A stretch of DNA of 50,471 nucleotides. It comes from DASPLX01 sp035627375 (GTDB taxonomy: Bacteria > Pseudomonadota > Gammaproteobacteria > Burkholderiales > Burkholderiaceae_D). Each line of letters starts with the position of its first letter. The stretch's first letter is position 1. The DNA is taken from positions 1-50,471 of the forward strand of contig DASPLX010000068.1 of the NCBI GenBank assembly GCA_035627375.1, given 5' to 3'. A program made the translations under genes and the position numbers. A model generated the notes under the pieces. That model was not told the DNA's origin. It was given only the letters and a program-made list of their open reading frames with translations, and searched no databases. This document shows, in pieces, positions 18,625 to 27,388 of the stretch.

Positions 18625-19296
18625 ATGTCCCATACCCAACTCGACACCATCCAGATCGAAACCGCCCCCAATCCGACCGTCTCCATCATCTGGATGCACG
18701 GCCTGGGCGTCGACGGCCACGACTTCGCGCCGATCGTGCAGGAACTCGATCTCGCCGGCTGCCCGCCGATCCGCTTCATCTTCCCGCATGCGCCGATGAT
18801 GCCGGTCACGATCAACAACGGCTATGTGATGCGCGCCTGGTACGACATTCTCGGCGTCGATCTCGTGCGGCGCGAGGACGAAGCGGGACTGCGCAAGTCG
18901 CAGGCGATGATCGAGCGCCTGATCGAGCAGGAAAAAGCGCGCGGCATCGCGGCCGGCCGCATCGTGCTGGCCGGTTTCTCGCAAGGCTGCGCCATGGCCC
19001 TGCAAACCGGGTTGCGGCATCCGGAAAAACTGGCCGGCCTGCTCTGTCTGTCCGGCTACCTGCCGCTGCACACCGCGGTCCCCGAGGAACGCCATGCCGC
19101 CAACCAGGGCACGCCGATCTTCCTGGCGCACGGCCGCGGCGATCCGGTCGTGCCCATCCTGCGCGCCGAGCAATCGCGCGACATCCTCACGTCGCTCGGC
19201 TACGCCGTCGAATGGCATGATTACCCGATGCCGCACTCGTTGTGCGGGGAAGAGATCGACGACATCGGCGCCTGGCTCAAGCGCGTGCTTGCCTGA
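18625..19296 (+). CDS. Carboxylesterase / acyl-protein thioesterase-like (Abhydrolase_2)
   Basis: A 223-residue alpha/beta hydrolase with the full catalytic triad of the carboxylesterase-phospholipase family: Ser119 in AGFSQGCAM, Asp173 in AHGRGDPVV and His204 in MPHSLCGEE. The opening VSIIWMHGLGVDGHDF supplies the oxyanion region. Family members hydrolyse short-chain esters or thioesters in the cytoplasm; there is no signal peptide. The ATG at 18625 begins the conserved region; the longer open frame upstream overlaps mog and looks non-coding. A bidirectional terminator separates it from purU. Confidence 0.93.
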   Translation: MSHTQLDTIQIETAPNPTVSIIWMHGLGVDGHDFAPIVQELDLAGCPPIRFIFPHAPMMPVTINNGYVMRAWYDILGVDLVRREDEAGLRKSQAMIERLIEQEKARGIAAGRIVLAGFSQGCAMALQTGLRHPEKLAGLLCLSGYLPLHTAVPEERHAANQGTPIFLAHGRGDPVVPILRAEQSRDILTSLGYAVEWHDYPMPHSLCGEEIDDIGAWLKRVLA

Positions 19297-19312
19297 TCCG
19301 GCCGGACCGACG

Positions 19313-19346
19313 AAAAAAAGGGGGCGCATCGATTGCGCCCCCTTTT
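19313..19346. terminator. Bidirectional terminator between esterase and purU
   Basis: AAAAGGGGGCGCA (19316-19328) and TGCGCCCCCTTTT (19334-19346) pair perfectly around a 5-nt loop, giving a T tract on either strand. It lies between the converging genes. Confidence 0.88.
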
Positions 19347-19369
19347 GCATCCGTGCCTGCGGCATCGGC

Positions 19370-20239
19370 CTACTTGAACACCACCGTCTTGTGGCCGTTG
19401 AGCAGGATGCGATGCTCGACGAACCATTTCACGGCGCGCGCCAGCACCACGCATTCCACGTCGCGGCCGATCGCGGTCAGCGTTTCCGGATCCATGGCAT
19501 GGTCGACGCGCTCGACATCCTGCTCGATGATCGGTCCCTCGTCCAGATCGCTGGTGACGAAATGCGCCGTCGCGCCGATCAGCTTCACGCCTCGGTCGTG
19601 CGCCTGGTAGTAGGGCTTGGCGCCCTTGAAGCTCGGCAGGAAGGAATGATGGATGTTGATCGCGCGTCCCTTCAAGGCTTCGCACATTTCCGGCGACAGG
19701 ATCTGCATGTAGCGCGCCAGCACCACGAGATCGATCTCGTTGGCGTCGACGATTTCCAGCACGCGCCGTTCCTGGGCGCGCTTGGCTTCGGCGGAAGCGC
19801 CGGCCGCGAGCGGCAGATGGTGGAACGGAATGTTGTAGCTGGCGGCGAGCTGATAGAACTCGGTGTGGTTGGAGACGATGGCCGGAATCTCGACCGGCAG
19901 CAGCCCACTGCGATAGCGGAACAGCAGATCGTTCAGGCAATGGCCGATCTTCGACACCATCAGCATCACGCGCGGCTTGCGGCGCGCGTCGTGCAATTGC
20001 CACTCCATCTGCATGGAGGCCGCCAGCGCCGCGAAATCCGCGCGCAAGGCCGCATCGTCGGCCGCGCCCTCCTCCTTCGAGAAATGCACGCGCATGAAGA
20101 ACAGTTTCGATTGTTCGTCGCCGAACTGGGCGGAATCGATGATGTTGCAGCCGTGCTCGACCAGGAAGCCGGAGACGCGATGCACGATGCCGCGGCGGTC
20201 GAGGCAAGAGATGGTAAGAATGTATTCGGGGTGGTTCAT
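19370..20239 (-). CDS. purU: Formyltetrahydrofolate deformylase
   Basis: PurU hydrolyses 10-formyltetrahydrofolate to formate and tetrahydrofolate, balancing one-carbon pools and supplying formate. The 289-residue protein has an N-terminal ACT domain (ILTISCLDRRGIVHRVSGFL, about residues 7-85) and a formyltransferase-like catalytic domain with NIHHSFLPSFKGAKPYYQA and a later SDLDEGPIIEQD segment that includes the conserved Asn-His-Asp set. Length is normal. It appears monocistronic between two terminators. Confidence 0.95.
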   Translation of the reverse strand: MNHPEYILTISCLDRRGIVHRVSGFLVEHGCNIIDSAQFGDEQSKLFFMRVHFSKEEGAADDAALRADFAALAASMQMEWQLHDARRKPRVMLMVSKIGHCLNDLLFRYRSGLLPVEIPAIVSNHTEFYQLAASYNIPFHHLPLAAGASAEAKRAQERRVLEIVDANEIDLVVLARYMQILSPEMCEALKGRAINIHHSFLPSFKGAKPYYQAHDRGVKLIGATAHFVTSDLDEGPIIEQDVERVDHAMDPETLTAIGRDVECVVLARAVKWFVEHRILLNGHKTVVFK

Positions 20240-20297
20240 GATGGCGTAGTGCGAAAATTCGAACGGCTATTGTCGCACGGCTTGCCGCCGCCAAAAC

Positions 20298-20333
20298 GAT
20301 AAGCCCGCGCGGCCGCCGCCGCGCGGGCTTATC
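20298..20333 (-). terminator. Terminator of the bactofilin gene
   Basis: A 16-bp perfect inverted repeat (20298-20313 with 20318-20333, GATAAGCCCGCGCGGC) with a 4-nt loop sits 27 bp after the bactofilin stop. On the minus strand it is followed by GTTTTGG. Confidence 0.72.
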
Positions 20334-20360
20334 ACACCACTATCGCAACGCCGGAATGGC

Positions 20361-20927
20361 TTACGGCGCCGTCTTGGCGACCGACAGATTGCGCGCCGCC
20401 GCGGTCGCGGCGGTATTGACCTGGATGTCGCCGGAGAGCTGGCCGCCTTCCTCGATCACCACCTTGCCATAGCGGACCTTGCCGGACACCTTGCCGGTCG
20501 CATAGATGACGAGCTTCTGGCGCACGGTCACGTCGCCGTCGAATTCGCCGTGGATCTCGGCGATGTCGACTTCGGCCGACCCCTTGAACGCGCCGCGTTC
20601 GGAGATCTGGATCACGCGCGAATCGATCGTCGCCTCGACACGGCCTTCGACCACGAGCGTATCGCAATCGGTGATCTCGACGCCCTTGAGTTTGATGTTG
20701 GGACCGACAATCAATTTGCTACCTTGTTCGTTCGTGCTGGACATGGCTGGAGATGTGGTGGATGTGGTGGTTGCGATAGAGGTGTTCACGATGCCGCCGA
20801 TGGGCGTGCCGGCGCTGGCTTTGGCAATGCCCGATCCGCCGTTCTGGCCGAGAGTGCTGGTGCTGCTTGGGGATGGATTTGGCGTATTGGTTTCGCGCTT
20901 GCCAAAAAGCGATTCGGATCGAAGCAT
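20361..20927 (-). CDS. Bactofilin family cytoskeletal protein
   Basis: The 188-residue protein has a Ser/Thr/Pro/Gly-rich disordered N-terminus (about 1-65), then a bactofilin beta-helix core beginning LIVGPNIKLKGVEITDCDTL. Repeating right-handed helix turns follow (VEGRVEATIDSRVIQISERG, AEIHGEFDGDVTVRQKLV, GKVSGKVRYGKVVIEEGG, LSGDIQV), and then a short tail. Bactofilins polymerise without nucleotide and serve in cell shape, stalks or localisation of cell-wall enzymes. No M23 peptidase partner is adjacent. The ATG at 20927 follows AGGAGA; the longer frame upstream is not coding-like. Confidence 0.9.
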   Translation of the reverse strand: MLRSESLFGKRETNTPNPSPSSTSTLGQNGGSGIAKASAGTPIGGIVNTSIATTTSTTSPAMSSTNEQGSKLIVGPNIKLKGVEITDCDTLVVEGRVEATIDSRVIQISERGAFKGSAEVDIAEIHGEFDGDVTVRQKLVIYATGKVSGKVRYGKVVIEEGGQLSGDIQVNTAATAAARNLSVAKTAP

Positions 20928-21173
20928 GAGATCTCCTATGTAACGAGAAGCGTTGAACGATAAGACGCTGACAGCAAATTGTTGGTATCGACGGACCTCG
21001 CGCACAACGGGCGCGCGCCCTGCAAGCCGCGTTGCTGCGCGGACTTAGGGCTTGGTCCGCGGCAATTGCGGAAAGTTCCGAGGATTTTTCCAGCTGTTAC
21101 AAATCGAAAAGCACGTTCGTTCGTATTTTTTTGGTATAGTGGGCGGGTTTACTACCCATCACATGGAACCGAC

Positions 21174-22217
21174 ATGACCGCCACGATCAGCAATCAGCAA
21201 TTCCGCCTCGCCGCCCGTCCGGTCGGCATGGTCAAGCCCAGCGACTGGAATACCACCTCCGAGCCGGTACGCGATCTGGCCGACGGCGAGATCCTCGTCA
21301 AGGCGCTCTACCTGTCGCTCGACCCGGCCATGCGCGGCTGGATGAACGATGCCAAGTCCTATATCCGCCCGGTCGCGATCGGCGAAGTGATGCGGGCCGG
21401 CGGCATCGGCAAGGTGGTGGCGTCGAAATCGCCGCGATTCGCGGCCGGCGACTATGTCTCCGGCGGCATCGGCGTGCAGCAATACTGGATCGGCGCGGCC
21501 GACGATCGGTCCGCCGCCTTCTACAAGGTCGACCCGAAGGCGGCCCCGCTGCCGAAATACCTGAACGCGCTCGGCATGCCTGGCATGACGGCTTACTTCG
21601 GCCTGCTCGAGATCGGCCAGCCCAAGGCCGGCGAGACCGTGGTGGTGTCCGGCGCCGCCGGCGCGGTCGGCCAGACCGTCGGCCAGGTCGCCAAGCACAA
21701 GGGCTGCCGCGTGGTCGGCATCGCCGGCGGCAAGGAGAAATGCGATTTCGTCGTCAACGAGCTCGGCTTCGACGCCTGCATCGATTACAAGAACGAGTCG
21801 GTGAAGGACGGCTTGAAAGCGCATTGCCCGCAAGGCGTCGACATCTATTTCGACAATGTCGGCGGCGACATCCTCGATACGGTGCTCACCCGCATCAACA
21901 TGAAGGCGCGCATCATCATCTGCGGCGCCATCTCGCAGTACAACAACGACGGCAAGACCGCGACGAAAGGCCCGTCGAACTACCTGTCTCTGCTGGTCAA
22001 CCGCGCGCGCATGGAGGGCATGGTGGTGTTCGACTATGCCGACCGCTATCACATCGCGGCGGCGGAGATGGGGAAATGGATGAAGGAAGGCACGTTCAAG
22101 ACGCGCGAGGATATCGTCGACGGCATCGAGCGGTTCCCGGAGGCCTTGAACATGCTGTTCGACGGACGCAACTTCGGGAAACTGATCCTGAAGATCGCGG
22201 ACGACGACGGCGTCTGA
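21174..22217 (+). CDS. Zinc-independent NADP-dependent MDR oxidoreductase (CurA-like)
   Basis: The 347-residue protein belongs to the medium-chain dehydrogenase/reductase class of 2-alkenal/curcumin reductases. It has RLAARPVGMVKPSDW, the family signature LYLSLDPAMRGWMND near residue 50, the NADPH-binding VSGAAGAVGQTVGQVAK near 160, and YFDNVGGDILDTVL. Zinc ligands are absent as expected. Members reduce alpha,beta-unsaturated carbonyls with NADPH, usually in detoxification. The ATG at 21174 matches family N-termini; the longer upstream frame crosses an apparent promoter region (TATAGT at 21135). It ends in a bidirectional terminator. Confidence 0.92.
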   Translation: MTATISNQQFRLAARPVGMVKPSDWNTTSEPVRDLADGEILVKALYLSLDPAMRGWMNDAKSYIRPVAIGEVMRAGGIGKVVASKSPRFAAGDYVSGGIGVQQYWIGAADDRSAAFYKVDPKAAPLPKYLNALGMPGMTAYFGLLEIGQPKAGETVVVSGAAGAVGQTVGQVAKHKGCRVVGIAGGKEKCDFVVNELGFDACIDYKNESVKDGLKAHCPQGVDIYFDNVGGDILDTVLTRINMKARIIICGAISQYNNDGKTATKGPSNYLSLLVNRARMEGMVVFDYADRYHIAAAEMGKWMKEGTFKTREDIVDGIERFPEALNMLFDGRNFGKLILKIADDDGV

Positions 22218-22276
22218 TGTGCCGGGGACAGAGCATCGCCAATGCCATGGCCGGCTCCGTCCCGCGATGAAAAAAT

Positions 22277-22306
22277 AAAAAGGCGCTGCGTTCGCAGCGC
22301 CTTTTT
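22277..22306. terminator. Bidirectional terminator between reductase and efp
   Basis: AAAAAGGCGCTGC (22277-22289) and GCAGCGCCTTTTT (22294-22306) form a stem with a 4-nt loop and T tracts on both strands, between the converging genes. Confidence 0.88.
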
Positions 22307-22323
22307 CGTCGCGAGAGATCGGC

Positions 22324-22899
22324 TTAGTTGCGAACCACGCGCTTGTACTCGTTGGTACGGGTATCGATCTCGATCGTGTCGCCCTGGTCGACGAACAGCG
22401 GCACTTGCACGGTGAAGCGATGCGCCTCGATGGCGTTCTCGATCAAGGCGTCCTTCAGGACGTTGCCGGAGGTGTTGCCCTTGACGGCCGGCTCCGAGTA
22501 GACGATCTGGCGGGCGATGGTGATCGGCAATTCGACGGAAATCGCCTTGCCGTCATAGAACACGGCTTCGCACTCCATGCCTTCCTTCAGGTAATGCAAT
22601 GCATCGCCCAGGTTCTCCTCTTCGATCTCGTACTGGTTGTACTCTTCGTCCATGAACACATAGAGCGGATCGGCGAAATACGAGTAGGTGACCGGCTTCT
22701 TGTCGAGGATGACGACGTCGAACTTGTCGTCGCCGCGGAACACGTTTTCCAGGGGCGCGTTGGTCAGAAGATTCTTCATCTTCCATTTGTAGGTGAAGCC
22801 CGTGCGGCTCGAACCGTTGACGTCGGAACGGAGCACGATGAAGGGCTTGCCGTCGACCATAATGATGTTGCCGACACGAATTTCTTTTGCAGGTTTCAT
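22324..22899 (-). CDS. efp: Elongation factor P, arginine-32 type
   Basis: EF-P binds between the P and E sites of the ribosome and rescues stalling at polyproline stretches. The 191-residue protein has three beta-barrel domains, opening MKPAKEIRVGNIIMVDGKP. The modification loop reads NGSSRTGFT with Arg32 at the tip. This is the form rhamnosylated by EarP, instead of lysine 34 modified by EpmA/B. EarP is encoded immediately upstream on the same strand, which fits. The 117-bp gap between earP and efp may hold a separate promoter. Confidence 0.97.
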   Translation of the reverse strand: MKPAKEIRVGNIIMVDGKPFIVLRSDVNGSSRTGFTYKWKMKNLLTNAPLENVFRGDDKFDVVILDKKPVTYSYFADPLYVFMDEEYNQYEIEEENLGDALHYLKEGMECEAVFYDGKAISVELPITIARQIVYSEPAVKGNTSGNVLKDALIENAIEAHRFTVQVPLFVDQGDTIEIDTRTNEYKRVVRN

Positions 22900-23016
22900 A
22901 GAGAATGTACGTAAAAAATAAGTTGCATGAAAATCATCTCTCGCCGCATGGCCAACAGCGCCGCAAGCTCGCGTTCGATCTCATGTTCGACCGGAACGTT
23001 ACAGATTAACCGCTTA

Positions 23017-24213
23017 TTATATCTCGTTTTTCGCGGCTTTCTCTCGAAGCGAGGCGGCGAACTTCAGCAAATTGGAGGCGAGGTCGCCGTTTGCAAGCAC
23101 CTGCCGCTCCCATTCGGCGGACCGGCACGCCATTTTCCGCAGGTCGGATCGGAACGGCGGCCATAGCCTCGCGCAGGCGGCTTGCTCGTCCCCGCCGTCC
23201 TGGCTCGCGCCGTTCCAGAACCAGGTGAAGGCGCTCAAGCTCTCGATGTCCGCTGCATAGCGCTGCAGGAATGCGCGCAATTTCTTGTGATGCAGATTCT
23301 TGTCCTGCGGGTAGATATGCCAGACGAACGGCTTGCCCGCCCACTGCGCGCGGACGAAGGAATCCTCTCCGCGAACGAAATTGAGGTCGCATGCCCAGAG
23401 CAGCCGGTCGTAATCCGACTGCTCCACGAAGGGCAATACCCGCAGCGTGAGCGCACCGCGGGTGCGCCACGCTCCGGCCATGGCCGGCCCTTCCAGGAAT
23501 GCCTGGACCGCCGTGTCGGCGACGCCTTCCGGCACCAGGCCGGTGACCGGGGTCGTGCCGTGCCGCCAGGCATCGAACAATGCCGCGACCGGCGCGTGCG
23601 GATAGCAGAACAGGGACGCCTTCAGCGACGCCATTTCTGCCGGCGTCACGCCGAAACGGGCGAGAAAGTCCGCCATGACCGACGGCTCCGATTGGGAGCA
23701 GCGGCGTTGCTCATCGAGCGAAGACTCGCGCAGCAGGCCGCCGGTCTTGCCGGTGAAGCCGGGGAAAAAGAAATATTTCGTCAACGGCAGGCGCGGATGC
23801 GGCGACGGCAAGGTATGACACCCCTCCACCCATTCCTCGGCGCTCAATCCTTCCAGGTTGAGCCATACCGGCCGCGGCTCGCATTGCGCCATGGCGGCGA
23901 TGTAGCCCGGCGGGATGTCGCAGGCGAAGAATTCGATGACGATATCCGCGACCTCGCCGGCGGAGAACACGCCTTCCTGGTCGCGCCAATGGCGCACCGT
24001 CACGTCGGCGAGCTGTTGCACCTCGGCGTCGACCGCGACCTCATGGCAGAGACGCCGAAAACTCCGCAAATCGTCCACCCACAGGGTGACGGCGATGCCA
24101 TGCTCCTGCTGCAATTGGCGGGATAAGCGCCAGCAGATGCCGATGTCGCCGTAGTTATCGACGACCTTGCAGAAGATGGCGAGGGAAGTGGTTGGATTCT
24201 GACGGACGGACAT
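23017..24213 (-). CDS. earP: EF-P arginine rhamnosyltransferase EarP
   Basis: EarP transfers rhamnose from dTDP-beta-L-rhamnose to Arg32 of EF-P, activating it. The 398-residue protein is a GT-B inverting glycosyltransferase. Catalytically important residues described for the family are present: Asp19 and Asp23 in VVDNYGDIGICWRL, and Glu283 in VRGEDSFVRAQWAGKPFVWH, followed by IYPQ. Normal length. It lies directly before efp on the same strand, and the two genes are functionally paired. Confidence 0.96.
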   Translation of the reverse strand: MSVRQNPTTSLAIFCKVVDNYGDIGICWRLSRQLQQEHGIAVTLWVDDLRSFRRLCHEVAVDAEVQQLADVTVRHWRDQEGVFSAGEVADIVIEFFACDIPPGYIAAMAQCEPRPVWLNLEGLSAEEWVEGCHTLPSPHPRLPLTKYFFFPGFTGKTGGLLRESSLDEQRRCSQSEPSVMADFLARFGVTPAEMASLKASLFCYPHAPVAALFDAWRHGTTPVTGLVPEGVADTAVQAFLEGPAMAGAWRTRGALTLRVLPFVEQSDYDRLLWACDLNFVRGEDSFVRAQWAGKPFVWHIYPQDKNLHHKKLRAFLQRYAADIESLSAFTWFWNGASQDGGDEQAACARLWPPFRSDLRKMACRSAEWERQVLANGDLASNLLKFAASLREKAAKNEI

Positions 24214-24282
24214 CGTGCGGCGGGCAGGCTGAAACCGGAAAGCTGCAAGCCTACACCGTTCTCATCCTTCGAGAAACCTTGG

Positions 24283-25548
24283 CTATTTCTCCGGACGAAT
24301 TTCCGTGATCGGCCCCGACAGCGCGCCCAGGAAGGCCACCAGGTCGCGCATCTCTTCCTCCGAGAGGGGCGTCGGTTTGCGCTCGTTCTGCCCCAGCGCC
24401 GACTTCGGCGCGTCGACGTAATGTCTGACCACATCCGGCAGCGACGCGATCTGGCCGGCGTGCATGTAAGGCGGCCGCGCCGCGACATTGCGCAGGCTGG
24501 GCGTCTTGAACGCGCCCGCCATGCGCGGATCGTCGGTCGCCAGGAACTGCAGCTCTCCGCATTGGTCGGGCTGCGCATCGCTGAACTTGCCGAGGCAATT
24601 GAATTCATCTTCCTGCAGCTTGGCGATCGCCGCCGAACGGCCGGGGTCCGGCTTGCCTGGAACGCGCGGCGGGACGCCGGTATTGTGGAAATGGCCGTCG
24701 GTCAGCAGCGGACCGTTGTGGCAGGTCACGCATTGTCCCTTGTTGATGAAGATCCGCAGGCCGTTCTTTTCCTCGCGGCTGAGGGCTTGCTTGGCCGCCT
24801 TGTCGCCGCTCAGCACGCCATGCACATAGCGGTCGAAGCGGGACTCTCCGTAGTACAGCGTCTTCTCGAAGGCCGCCAGCGCCTTGCCCATATTGGCGAA
24901 GACGCGGGTGACGTCCGCGCGCGCCTTGTCGCTCAGCGCCGCCCAGGCGGCACGCTCGGCGGGCGAACCGAACGGCCCGGCATCCTGCGGCAAGCCTGCA
25001 AGATCCGGCATGGGACCGAACAGGCGCTCGTATTCGTCGCGGTAGTGCTCGCTCAACAGGCGGGCGTATTTCATGCGCGTGCCGCCGTGTTCCACCGGAT
25101 CTTCGAGCGGCCCCAAGGCTTGAGCCCAGAGACTATCCTTGCGGCCGTCCCAGAATAGAAACGGACTGAATCCGGCGGCCGCCAGCGGCATGGCGCGGCG
25201 CGAGCCTGTGCCGACGCCGATCGCCACCGGGCGGCCGTCCTGGAATTCGCGGCCGGGATCGTGGCAGCTGGCGCACGAGACGGCCTGATTCGCGCTGAAG
25301 CGCCGATCCGAAAAAATGCGTTTGCCGAGATCAACCGCCGCGCGCATGTCCTCGACCCGGTTGGAAGGATCCTTCGGCGCGGGGCCCAGTTTGCCGATAT
25401 GCATCGACTCCAGGACGGCGCGTTCGCTATCGCTCCAACTGTCGAACCAACCGAACCAGTCGCCCCCCATCGAAAACGACAAGGACGAGGTTCCCGCGAT
25501 CGCGGCGAAGGCGGCCAATGCCAGCTTGAATTTGGTGTTCTTTTTCAT
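24283..25548 (-). CDS. Dihaem cytochrome c peroxidase / MauG family protein
   Basis: The 421-residue precursor has a Sec signal (MKKNTKFKLALAAFAAIAGT) and two c-type haem sites, CASCH (92-96) and CVTCH (273-277). Family segments are LGKRIFSDRRFSANQAVSC, FWDGRKDSLWAQALGPLEDP and FKTPSLRNVAARPPYMHAGQ. Canonical members reduce hydrogen peroxide in the periplasm; MauG-like members oxidise protein or other substrates. Which applies cannot be told from sequence alone. The ATG at 25548 starts the signal peptide. It lies 49 bp after a lipoprotein gene and below a LuxR regulator, so the three probably form one unit. Confidence 0.91.
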   Translation of the reverse strand: MKKNTKFKLALAAFAAIAGTSSLSFSMGGDWFGWFDSWSDSERAVLESMHIGKLGPAPKDPSNRVEDMRAAVDLGKRIFSDRRFSANQAVSCASCHDPGREFQDGRPVAIGVGTGSRRAMPLAAAGFSPFLFWDGRKDSLWAQALGPLEDPVEHGGTRMKYARLLSEHYRDEYERLFGPMPDLAGLPQDAGPFGSPAERAAWAALSDKARADVTRVFANMGKALAAFEKTLYYGESRFDRYVHGVLSGDKAAKQALSREEKNGLRIFINKGQCVTCHNGPLLTDGHFHNTGVPPRVPGKPDPGRSAAIAKLQEDEFNCLGKFSDAQPDQCGELQFLATDDPRMAGAFKTPSLRNVAARPPYMHAGQIASLPDVVRHYVDAPKSALGQNERKPTPLSEEEMRDLVAFLGALSGPITEIRPEK

Positions 25549-25597
25549 GATCGGCAATTCGACGCGACACGCGCGTTCCCGGCTAGCGGCAGCGCCA

Positions 25598-26044
25598 TTA
25601 TTTCTTGACTGGCAATGCAATCACCTTGTTCAGCGTGATCTGGTCGTTGCCGAGCGCGGATTGGATATCGAGCTTGATTTCCCACCAGCCGGTCATGCTG
25701 AATTTCACGCCTTCCAGCAGGTAGCGGCCGTTGCCGAGGTTCTTCGTCACCCGCGGCTGGGTCGGGAAGCCGTGCCCATGCTGCGGCATGCCGCCGTCGA
25801 CCTTGATCCTGGCGTTGTCGATCGGCTCGCCGTTGGCGTTCGTCAACAGGATTTCCCACGGATGGATCTTGTTGACGACGATCGGCTCCTCCAGAGATTT
25901 CAACGCCACTGTATACAGCTTCTGGTTGGTCGCGCGGGTCAATTCCAGGTTCAGCCCCGGCGGCGGCGCATCATCGGTCACGCAGGCCGTGGACGACAAC
26001 GCGGCGACCGCCACGAGCAAGACCACCTTCAATTTCTTCATCAT
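25598..26044 (-). CDS. Small lipoprotein with FixH/YtkA-like beta-sandwich
   Basis: The 148-residue precursor begins MMKKLKVVLL and has a lipobox ending at Cys21 (LSSTAC), so it should be lipid-anchored in the periplasm. The mature part resembles the FixH/YtkA-like domain: VVNKIHPWEILLTNANGEPI, then IKVDGGMPQHGHGFPTQPRV, NGRYLLEGVKFSMTGWWEIK. His and Met residues in GGMPQHGHG could bind copper, as proposed for related domains; this is inference. A second ATG one codon later is equally possible. It is located between the LuxR regulator and the cytochrome peroxidase, suggesting a shared periplasmic redox or metal role. Confidence 0.78.
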   Translation of the reverse strand: MMKKLKVVLLVAVAALSSTACVTDDAPPPGLNLELTRATNQKLYTVALKSLEEPIVVNKIHPWEILLTNANGEPIDNARIKVDGGMPQHGHGFPTQPRVTKNLGNGRYLLEGVKFSMTGWWEIKLDIQSALGNDQITLNKVIALPVKK

Positions 26045-26094
26045 TCGAGCAGATCCTATCAAGCGGAAAAGTACAGGAGACTTGGGCGGCGTCA

Positions 26095-26889
26095 TCAGGC
26101 GCTGCGCGCCGTCTGGGAATAGCTTCCCAGCTTGTTGCCGCGGCTGACGACGGACACCGCCTGCACGCGGTTGGCGACGTTCAATTTCGAATAGATATTG
26201 GCGAGATGGAATTTCACGGTGCGTTCGGAAATCGACAATATCTTTCCGACTTCCCAGGAGGTCTTGCCTTCCACCACCCAGTGCAACACCTTGGCTTCCT
26301 TCGCCGTGAGATTGTTCAGGCTGATCGAATCCCGGATCAGGGCAGCGCCATCCATGAACAGCGCATGCAGCGGAACCAGGACCAGGTTCAGGAGCGCGAG
26401 GCTTTTTTGAGAGAACAATTCGTCTTCGCAGCGAAGGAAAACCATCGTGGTGCTGTTGCCATCTCCGGCCTTTTCGTGCCGGATGCTGCCGCCGACGCCT
26501 TCGCCGTCCGCCAGCCAGGCCGCAACATTGGCGCCGTCCGCGCACCCGACCTTGTTGCCGGCGCCCTTGCCGCGCCAGACGAATGCGCGTTCCAGCGCCT
26601 CCATCTTGTCGAACCATTCGGCACTGCGTTCCAGGCCGACGGATTTCTCCACCGGAATGGTTTTCCAGCCGGACTGCTCGCAGCCGCTGGAAAAGTCATA
26701 GCGGAATCTTTTCCGGCCCGCCAACGAGTCGTACTCATGCAGGATCACGCCGCTGGCATAGGGAAGGATTCCGCTCAAGAGCGCCAAGGCGGATTCGAGG
26801 TGTTGCACGTCGCTGGGGCCGATCGACAAATTTTCAATAATTTGCAGTAGCGTGCCCAGTTCTTCGATTGATAACGCAATACGTTCCAT
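26095..26889 (-). CDS. LuxR-type HTH transcriptional regulator
   Basis: The 264-residue protein has an unrecognised N-terminal sensor region (about 1-190) and a C-terminal LuxR/GerE helix-turn-helix: NLTAKEAKVLHWVVEGKTSW, then SISERTVKFHLANIYSKLNV. There is no receiver domain (no N-terminal Asp motif) and no ATP-binding MalT/LuxO part. The N-terminal region starts ERIALSIEELGTLLQIIENL and may be a small-molecule or redox sensor. I chose the ATG at 26889; a TTG five codons upstream also opens the frame. It probably regulates the adjacent lipoprotein and peroxidase, or the biosynthetic genes that begin on the other side of the 499-bp gap. Confidence 0.84.
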   Translation of the reverse strand: MERIALSIEELGTLLQIIENLSIGPSDVQHLESALALLSGILPYASGVILHEYDSLAGRKRFRYDFSSGCEQSGWKTIPVEKSVGLERSAEWFDKMEALERAFVWRGKGAGNKVGCADGANVAAWLADGEGVGGSIRHEKAGDGNSTTMVFLRCEDELFSQKSLALLNLVLVPLHALFMDGAALIRDSISLNNLTAKEAKVLHWVVEGKTSWEVGKILSISERTVKFHLANIYSKLNVANRVQAVSVVSRGNKLGSYSQTARSA

Positions 26890-27388
26890 TTGCCGAGATT
26901 TCAAATAGATTTCGTTAACAAATTACCAATTTACATCTAATTCACCGAACAACGGGAGCCAAGATACGTTTTAATTATGACCACTTCAATAAACGGTTCC
27001 CTGCAACTCCAGGAATCGCAACGAAGTTTGATGTAGAACAAGGAAATTGCGAACCCGATTTTTTCGGCACCGCAGCAAGCCGGGCGATTTCCGGGTATAT
27101 ACGCGCAAGCGATCGATTTCCGCACTCCACTCCCCATGATTGGCTAGCCTCATCGGTCCCACGCACAAGCCGGCGTGAGGCGACCCTGCCAATTTTGATG
27201 CCGATAGTAAATAAGTTCGCCGAACTCCTATAGCTGTGCGAGGGGACAGGTTTCCCGCCAAAACGGTTCAAGTACCATTTCGCCAATTTTTACTCACCCC
27301 GGCGGCGGCCGAGCGCGCAAGCGCGGCCCTCCTCCGGCTCCTCGGCGAATTCCACGGAGCTTCGACGCTTGTCATCATCGGGAAGAGC
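26890..27388. other. AT-richer intergenic region at the cluster border
   Basis: This 499-bp divergent gap is visibly more AT-rich than its surroundings on the left side (26890-27060), and no protein-like frame is convincing. It contains a perfect 6-bp palindrome AGTTCGcCGAACT at 27214-27226 directly before a CCTATAGC stretch, a candidate operator and -10. The last 100 bp before the TPR gene are GC-rich. No tRNA or integrase marks the border. Confidence 0.5.
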
